DNA of 38,091 nt from assembly GCA_046705265.1 (NCBI GenBank), contig JBJKQL010000147.1, positions 1 through 38,091 of the forward strand, in the 5' to 3' direction. The notes beneath the pieces were generated by a model that saw only the letters and a list, made by a program, of their open reading frames with translations, was not told where the DNA came from and did not search any database. Shown here in pieces: positions 33,729 through 38,091 of this stretch; position 1 is the stretch's first letter; each line of letters starts with the position of its first letter. The position numbers and the translations under genes are program-made. Source of the DNA: JAJYTL01 sp046705265. GTDB taxonomy: Bacteria; Pseudomonadota; Alphaproteobacteria; Ferrovibrionales; Ferrovibrionaceae.

Positions 33729-34475
33729 CTAGTCCGCAAGCGGGGAGCGCGTCGCTGGCACCGGCCGGATTACCGGCACCAGCCGGCGGCGCCGGCGACG
33801 AGTGGCGGCGAGCGGCGTCACTGCATAGACCTGTTTGATCGCTTCCGCGATGATGACGCCGGCAACCCGATTGCCCCACCGCCGGCCAAAGCGCTCGAAG
33901 GCCGGCGCCATGCGAAGAAGCGTGCGCCGGTGGCTCGGCGGCAGAAACACGGCGCTTGCCGAAAGCAGCGGCGAGAAATCGTTTTCGCGCAGAAGCCGCG
34001 ACAGCTGGCTCTGCGAATAGGGCCGGCCCTGGCCGAAGGGCGTATGCTCGAAGCGGGCCCAAAGCCCGCTCCGGTTCGGCACCACGACGAGGAGCCGTCC
34101 GCCCGGCGCCAGCACCCGCCAGACTTCACGCAACATCGGTGCGATCTCCTCTGTGGTCTCAAGGCCATGCACAAGAAGCACGCGATCAATCGAGTAATCG
34201 GCGAGCGGCAATTCCGTTTCCTCGACCAGTGCGGCGAGATTGGGGCCTTCCGGGGGCCAGGGCATCACACCTTGGTTTGCGGGCATCATCGCGAGAACCC
34301 GCTCGCTTTCCTCGTCGAAGGGACGGAGATAGGGTACGGCGTAGCCGAGGCCAAGCAGCCGGAGACCCGAAAGATCGGGCCAAATCTCGCGAATGCGCCG
34401 GCGCAGCGCGCGGCGCATCCGTTGGCCGAGCGGGGTGCCGTAAAATTCATGCAGATCGGTGACGTCAGGCCGCAT
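33729..34475 (-). CDS. SAM-dependent methyltransferase-like protein next to gloB
   Basis: Predicted 248-residue class I methyltransferase-fold protein. The core reads LRLLGLGYAVPYL where motif I is expected, so the usual GxGxG is altered. The ADYSIDRVLLVHGLE motif and the EVWRVLAPGGRLLVVVPNRSGLWAR motif are clear. The C-terminal third is basic. It is divergent from gloB across a 144-base gap, a neighbourhood commonly seen in alphaproteobacteria. The altered motif I leaves catalytic activity open. The substrate is unknown. Confidence 0.85.
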   Translation of the reverse strand: MRPDVTDLHEFYGTPLGQRMRRALRRRIREIWPDLSGLRLLGLGYAVPYLRPFDEESERVLAMMPANQGVMPWPPEGPNLAALVEETELPLADYSIDRVLLVHGLETTEEIAPMLREVWRVLAPGGRLLVVVPNRSGLWARFEHTPFGQGRPYSQSQLSRLLRENDFSPLLSASAVFLPPSHRRTLLRMAPAFERFGRRWGNRVAGVIIAEAIKQVYAVTPLAATRRRRRRLVPVIRPVPATRSPLAD

Positions 34476-34619
34476 TGCCGAATCTTAGCACGAATGCCGC
34501 GGCTTCCCACAGGGCACGTCGCGGCAGGCGCGCCGATGCTGGTCAGTGCCCCCCTGGCCAGTGCCGATCACCGCCACGAAGCGGGTTGGCTCTTTTCGCG
34601 GCGATGCTATGCTCTCGTC

Positions 34620-35405
34620 ATGAACACGCCTCGGAACCGCAAGCTTCAGATCCGCCAGATTGCGGTTCTGAACGACAATTACGTTTATCTCATCCACGAT
34701 CCGGAAACCAAGGCCACCGGGGTCGTCGATCCCGCCGTCGTTGCTCCGGTCTTGGCGGCGCTCGATGCCGAAGATTGGGCGCTCACCCACATCCTGAACA
34801 CCCACCATCATGGCGATCATGTCGGCGGCAACCTTGAGCTGAAGCGGAAAACCGGCTGCACCATCGTCGGTCCGCGTGCCGATGCGGGCCGCATCCCCGG
34901 CATCGACGTCGAGGTGGGTGAGGGTGATATCTGTCGCTTCGGTCATTTCGATGCCCAGGTCTTCGACGTGCCCGGCCATACCCGTGGCCACATCGCCTAT
35001 TGGTTTGCGAGCGAGGCAGCGCTTTTTTGCGGCGACACGCTTTTCGCTCTCGGGTGCGGCCGGCTTTTCGAAGGCACGCCAGCACAAATGTGGGCCAGCC
35101 TCCGCAAGCTCGCGGCGCTGCCGGACGAGACCCGGGTTTATTGCGCTCATGAATATACGCAAGCCAACGCCCGCTTCGCGCTCACGGTTGAGCCCGGCAA
35201 CGCGGCGCTCAAGGCCCGCGCCCAGGAAATTGCGCAGCGCCGTGAGAAAGGCCTGCCGACGGTTCCGTCGACGATGGCGGAGGAGCGGGCGACCAATCCC
35301 TTCCTCAGGCCTCAAAGTCCCGATCTGCAGCGTATGCTTCAGCTCGAAGGCGCGGATGCGGTCAAGGTTTTCGCCGAAACCCGCGCCCGTAAGGACCGTT
35401 TCTAG
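34620..35405 (+). CDS. gloB: Hydroxyacylglutathione hydrolase (glyoxalase II)
   Basis: Predicted 261-residue metallo-beta-lactamase-fold enzyme that hydrolyses S-D-lactoylglutathione to lactate and glutathione in methylglyoxal detoxification. Metal ligands are in THHHGDHVGG (61-70), VPGHTRGH, LFCGDTLFALGCGRLFEG and YCAHEYTQ. The C-terminal helical glutathione-binding part (NPFLRPQ) is complete. It starts at the ATG at 34620; upstream codons in the same frame belong to the opposite-strand methyltransferase region and do not look like protein. A glutathione transferase gene follows after 70 bases, so the two may be linked in glutathione metabolism. Confidence 0.95.
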   Translation: MNTPRNRKLQIRQIAVLNDNYVYLIHDPETKATGVVDPAVVAPVLAALDAEDWALTHILNTHHHGDHVGGNLELKRKTGCTIVGPRADAGRIPGIDVEVGEGDICRFGHFDAQVFDVPGHTRGHIAYWFASEAALFCGDTLFALGCGRLFEGTPAQMWASLRKLAALPDETRVYCAHEYTQANARFALTVEPGNAALKARAQEIAQRREKGLPTVPSTMAEERATNPFLRPQSPDLQRMLQLEGADAVKVFAETRARKDRF

Positions 35406-35475
35406 AAACGCGCGGGTGGACTCGCGCAATCCCCCGACAATCTCTGGTCCCGAAGATGAAGGAAGGAGCCAAGCA

Positions 35476-36069
35476 ATGAAGCTCTATCATGCGCCGGCCT
35501 CGCCCTATGCCCGTAAGGTCCGCGCGGTCGCCAAGGAATGTGGCATCACGCTCGATCTCGTCCCGACCGATCCTCGCGGCGATGCTGCTTACGGCAATAT
35601 CAACCCGCTGCAGCGCGTGCCGGCGCTGGTGCTTGATGATGGCGATGTGCTGTTCGACAGCCCGGTGATCGCCGAATACCTCGACGCGACGGACCACCCC
35701 GGGCCAAAACTTTTTCCGCCTTCGGGTCCGGCACGTATGCGGGCGCTGAAATTTCAGGCCATGGCCGATGGTATTTGCGATGCCGCGGTGCCGCGGCGCC
35801 AAGAAACGCTGCGCCCCGCGGCGCTGCAATCAGAGGCACAGATCGCTCTTTACAAACGCTCGATGCGCCAGACCTTGGACGTGTTGGAGAGCATGGCCGG
35901 CATGCTCGAAGGCGTCACGATCGGAACCATCGCAGTAGCTTGCGCTCTTGGTTATCTCGATTTCCGATTTTCGGACGACGCTTGGCGCGACGGCCGGCCC
36001 AGGCTTGCCGCCTGGTTTGAGACCTTTGCCAAGAGACCCTCCCTCAGCGAGACCGCGCCAACCGCCTAA
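35476..36069 (+). CDS. Glutathione S-transferase family protein
   Basis: Predicted 197-residue cytoplasmic protein. The N-terminal thioredoxin-like domain starts KLYHAPASPYARKVRAVAKE, with S9 at the glutathione-activating position, a cis-proline in QRVPALV and the acidic-serine pair in LFDSPVIAEYLD. The C-terminal all-helical domain ends with RLAAWFETFAKRPSLSET. GAAGGAG stands seven bases before the ATG. It belongs with the beta/YibF-like bacterial transferases. The substrate is unknown; a role in detoxification with gloB is an inference. Confidence 0.92.
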   Translation: MKLYHAPASPYARKVRAVAKECGITLDLVPTDPRGDAAYGNINPLQRVPALVLDDGDVLFDSPVIAEYLDATDHPGPKLFPPSGPARMRALKFQAMADGICDAAVPRRQETLRPAALQSEAQIALYKRSMRQTLDVLESMAGMLEGVTIGTIAVACALGYLDFRFSDDAWRDGRPRLAAWFETFAKRPSLSETAPTA

Positions 36070-36097
36070 GACTTCAATCCAGCGGGGGCGCGGCGGA

Positions 36098-36132
36098 ATA
36101 AAAAATACGGGTCCCGGTTGCGACGGGACCCG
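36098..36132 (-). terminator. Intrinsic terminator of the surface-protein gene
   Basis: A perfect nine-base-pair stem, CGGGTCCCG (36108-36116) and CGGGACCCG (36124-36132), has a seven-base loop. On the minus strand it is followed directly by a T-rich run (complement of AATAAAAAATA at 36097-36107). It lies 28 bases beyond the stop codon of the surface-protein gene. The plus strand has no T-run, so it acts on the minus strand, though the hairpin may also shield the end of the GST transcript. Confidence 0.85.
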
Positions 36133-36159
36133 CAGGGCCGTCGAGGCGGGTCGGCCGCG

Positions 36160-38091
36160 TCAGGACCCGGTACCCTCCTCCGGCGGGGAAAGGAATGTTA
36201 CGCTGACGCTTTGCGCCTGGATTTGGTCGATATCGAGGTCGTCGCCGTCGCCGAGGACCGTCGCCGCGACGTTGCCGCCTGCCGATACCTGCAACCCAAT
36301 CACCGGGCCGTCCGAACTGACGGACAGGTCGCCATTGGCGGTAATGGTGTTGAAGAAAATGCCCCCTTGCGTGAACGGAGCGGTGTCGTCGTTGGTCGCC
36401 GACAGGCTGCCGAGCGACAGGGCAACGCTGCCGCCCGCCGTCAGATTGCCGAAATAGAGGCCGCCGATGACCGCCGGTCCGTCGCCGTCGGCGTCGGCCG
36501 GCACGAGGCCAGAGGTCAGGGCGACGTCGCCGCCTGCGGTCAGGTTGTCGAAACGAATTCCAGCTTGTACGACCGCCTCGTCGTCGTCGCTGGTTTCGCT
36601 GGCACTTTCAGCCGGAACCGGCCCGGTGCCGGAGGTCAATGCGACATCGCCGCCGGCGACCATGTCGCGAAAGATGATTCCGCCTTCGGCTTCAGGTCCC
36701 TCATTGGCGTTCTCCGGCCAGGCATCGTAGTTGCCATAATTTCCTTGGCCGGCAAGGCCGGGCTGCGAAGTCTCGCCCCCGACGGAGGCCGTTCCTTTGT
36801 CTTGGTCTTGCTGCTCTGCGAGTTCAGCTGCCGTGTGTGGCAGGAATCCGGCGGTAAGGTCGTGCAAGGTCGTCACCAAATTCGCCACGTAGGCGGGCGT
36901 CGCGGTGATCGTGTAGCCGAAATGCGTCAAATCCAGGAGCGCGGCATTGAGATCAGGAACGACGTCGGACGTATCGCGCCTTGTCCGCGCAACGTCGCGC
37001 TGTAGGTCGGTGAGCTTGTGGAGCGCATCGAGCATTTCCGGACCACCGTCGTCAAGATCCGGATTGCCGGTCGCCCATGCCGCCTGGTCCGCCGCGGCGG
37101 CGGCGGGTGGCATGCCGATGCCGGCGGCGGTAACCGTAACGTTATTGGACGCGGTGATATCGGCCGCCTGTACGCCGGTGCCGGCTAGGTAGACCGAACC
37201 GCCCGATACGATCGATCCGTCATCGAGCAAGCCATCGCCCGAGGCCGGCTGGCCCTGATTGCCGCCAATCTGGCAGATGTTCTGCCCTGCGTCGCCTGTC
37301 TGCCCGGGATCGTTTTCCGCATCCTGATCGTGTAGGCCAAGAACGTTACCATTGAGCGAAATTACGGAGACGTCGTTGCCTGCCGTCAGGTTGTGAAAGG
37401 TGATTGTGCCACCCGAGACCATGCTTACGTACCCGCCGGCCGTCAGAGTCGAGACGTTGGTTATGCCGGCGGCGTAAGTCGCGACGCCTCCTGCCACGGT
37501 CAAGGTCGGAACCTCGATGTCCTGGCCGGCGTCGAGGTTGGCCGAACCGGCCACGGTCAAGGTCGGAATGAAAATCGAACCAAACGAATTGGCACTAAAA
37601 CTGCCGCCGGTCGTTGCGTTGTCGACGATGATCTCGCCCGCATAGGGGTCGGTTTGCGAAAGCGGTCCCTCGGCGGTCAGTGCCGTGTTGCCGCCTGACG
37701 TCAAGTTGAGCAGCGAGACGCCGGTACCGTAAAAGCTTACATCCTGACCGGCGGTTGCGGTCACGCCGACGACATCGCCGGCAAGTGACGTCACGGCGAT
37801 ATTCTGCGCGGCGGTGAGACTATTGAAAATCACCGGTCCGCTTGCGGTCAAGCTGATCGAACCGCCGTCTATCGCGCCGTCGACCTCGATACCGGATGTG
37901 CCCAAGCTGGAACTAGGCGCGTTCAGCGCGATCAGGTCGACGGATCCACCGGTATAGGAACCGGTCGCGTCGGCGCGGAGGGCGCCGTCGATGGTGATGT
38001 TCGGCGCCGTGAGGGTGATGTCGCCGGAATTGCCGGTGGAGACGTCGGTATCCGCGTTGCCCCCCGCGGCCACCACGCGGGTGTTGATCTC
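36160..38091 (-). CDS. Large repetitive surface/secreted protein (C-terminal part)
   Basis: The frame is open from the window's right edge to its stop, giving at least 643 residues of a longer protein whose N-terminus lies outside. It is built of repeats of about 13 residues close to NLTAGGDVALTSG: SLTAAQNIAVTSL, TLTAGGYVSMVSG, NLTAGNDVSVISL, NLTAGGDVALTSG, NLTAGGSVALSLG, TITANGDLSVSSD. This beta-helix pattern matches filamentous-haemagglutinin-type adhesins. It is strongly acidic and rich in Gly, Asn and Asp. A non-repetitive helical insert (EMLDALHKLTDLQRDVARTR onward) interrupts the repeats around 36840-37030. The end (VSVTFLSPPEEGTGS) has no beta-barrel, so it is not a classical autotransporter; two-partner secretion is possible but no partner gene is in view. 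Confidence 0.8.
   Translation of the reverse strand, partial: EINTRVVAAGGNADTDVSTGNSGDITLTAPNITIDGALRADATGSYTGGSVDLIALNAPSSSLGTSGIEVDGAIDGGSISLTASGPVIFNSLTAAQNIAVTSLAGDVVGVTATAGQDVSFYGTGVSLLNLTSGGNTALTAEGPLSQTDPYAGEIIVDNATTGGSFSANSFGSIFIPTLTVAGSANLDAGQDIEVPTLTVAGGVATYAAGITNVSTLTAGGYVSMVSGGTITFHNLTAGNDVSVISLNGNVLGLHDQDAENDPGQTGDAGQNICQIGGNQGQPASGDGLLDDGSIVSGGSVYLAGTGVQAADITASNNVTVTAAGIGMPPAAAAADQAAWATGNPDLDDGGPEMLDALHKLTDLQRDVARTRRDTSDVVPDLNAALLDLTHFGYTITATPAYVANLVTTLHDLTAGFLPHTAAELAEQQDQDKGTASVGGETSQPGLAGQGNYGNYDAWPENANEGPEAEGGIIFRDMVAGGDVALTSGTGPVPAESASETSDDDEAVVQAGIRFDNLTAGGDVALTSGLVPADADGDGPAVIGGLYFGNLTAGGSVALSLGSLSATNDDTAPFTQGGIFFNTITANGDLSVSSDGPVIGLQVSAGGNVAATVLGDGDDLDIDQIQAQSVSVTFLSPPEEGTGS

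Overview
The window looks like a chromosomal stretch of an alphaproteobacterium. The right half carries chorismate mutase, hisC and tyrA on one strand, a DUF2125 protein, metX-metW, and a methyltransferase divergent from gloB. That order is familiar from Rhodospirillales-type alphaproteobacteria. The genus cannot be told from the sequence alone. No rRNA, tRNA or CRISPR array was recognised.

Layout. 1-1.1 kb: no gene, with one possible scrap of an IS481-type transposase start. 1.1-4.0 kb (+): a LuxR-type regulator, a short-chain dehydrogenase and a GYD-domain protein. 4.1-24.2 kb: an accessory island bracketed by two diverged direct-repeat copies (about 4097-4310 and 24013-24215). 24.3-26.5 kb: a secreted beta-propeller protein convergent with an MscS-type channel. 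26.9-36.1 kb: core aromatic amino acid, methionine and glutathione-linked genes. 36.1 kb to the end: the C-terminal part of a very large repetitive surface protein, followed by a clear terminator.

The island is the main point of interest. From left to right it holds a complete BMP-family (nucleoside/purine-type) ABC importer (two permeases, a double ATPase and a lipid-free binding protein), all on the minus strand. A divergent LysR regulator follows. A second minus-strand series, in transcription order, encodes FdrA, a DUF1116 protein, carbamate kinase, a DUF2877 protein, a second DUF1116 protein, an isochorismatase-fold amidohydrolase, and a gamma-glutamyltransferase-fold enzyme of the oxamate amidohydrolase (HpxW) type. 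Last comes a Tat-exported acetamidase/formamidase, itself bracketed by a second pair of diverged direct repeats.

FdrA + DUF1116 + DUF2877 correspond to E. coli AllF/AllG/AllH, described as an oxamate carbamoyltransferase that splits oxalurate to oxamate and carbamoyl phosphate. Carbamate kinase then makes ATP, ammonia and CO2. A plausible reading is a self-contained import-and-catabolism module for a ureido or carbamoyl compound. Carbamoyl phosphate would give ATP, and oxamate would be hydrolysed to oxalate and ammonia by the HpxW-like enzyme. The upstream substrate is unknown: no allantoinase, allantoate amidohydrolase or ureidoglycolate dehydrogenase is present. The duplicated DUF1116 subunit, the isochorismatase-type hydrolase and the exported amidase make this arrangement differ from the known all and hpx clusters.
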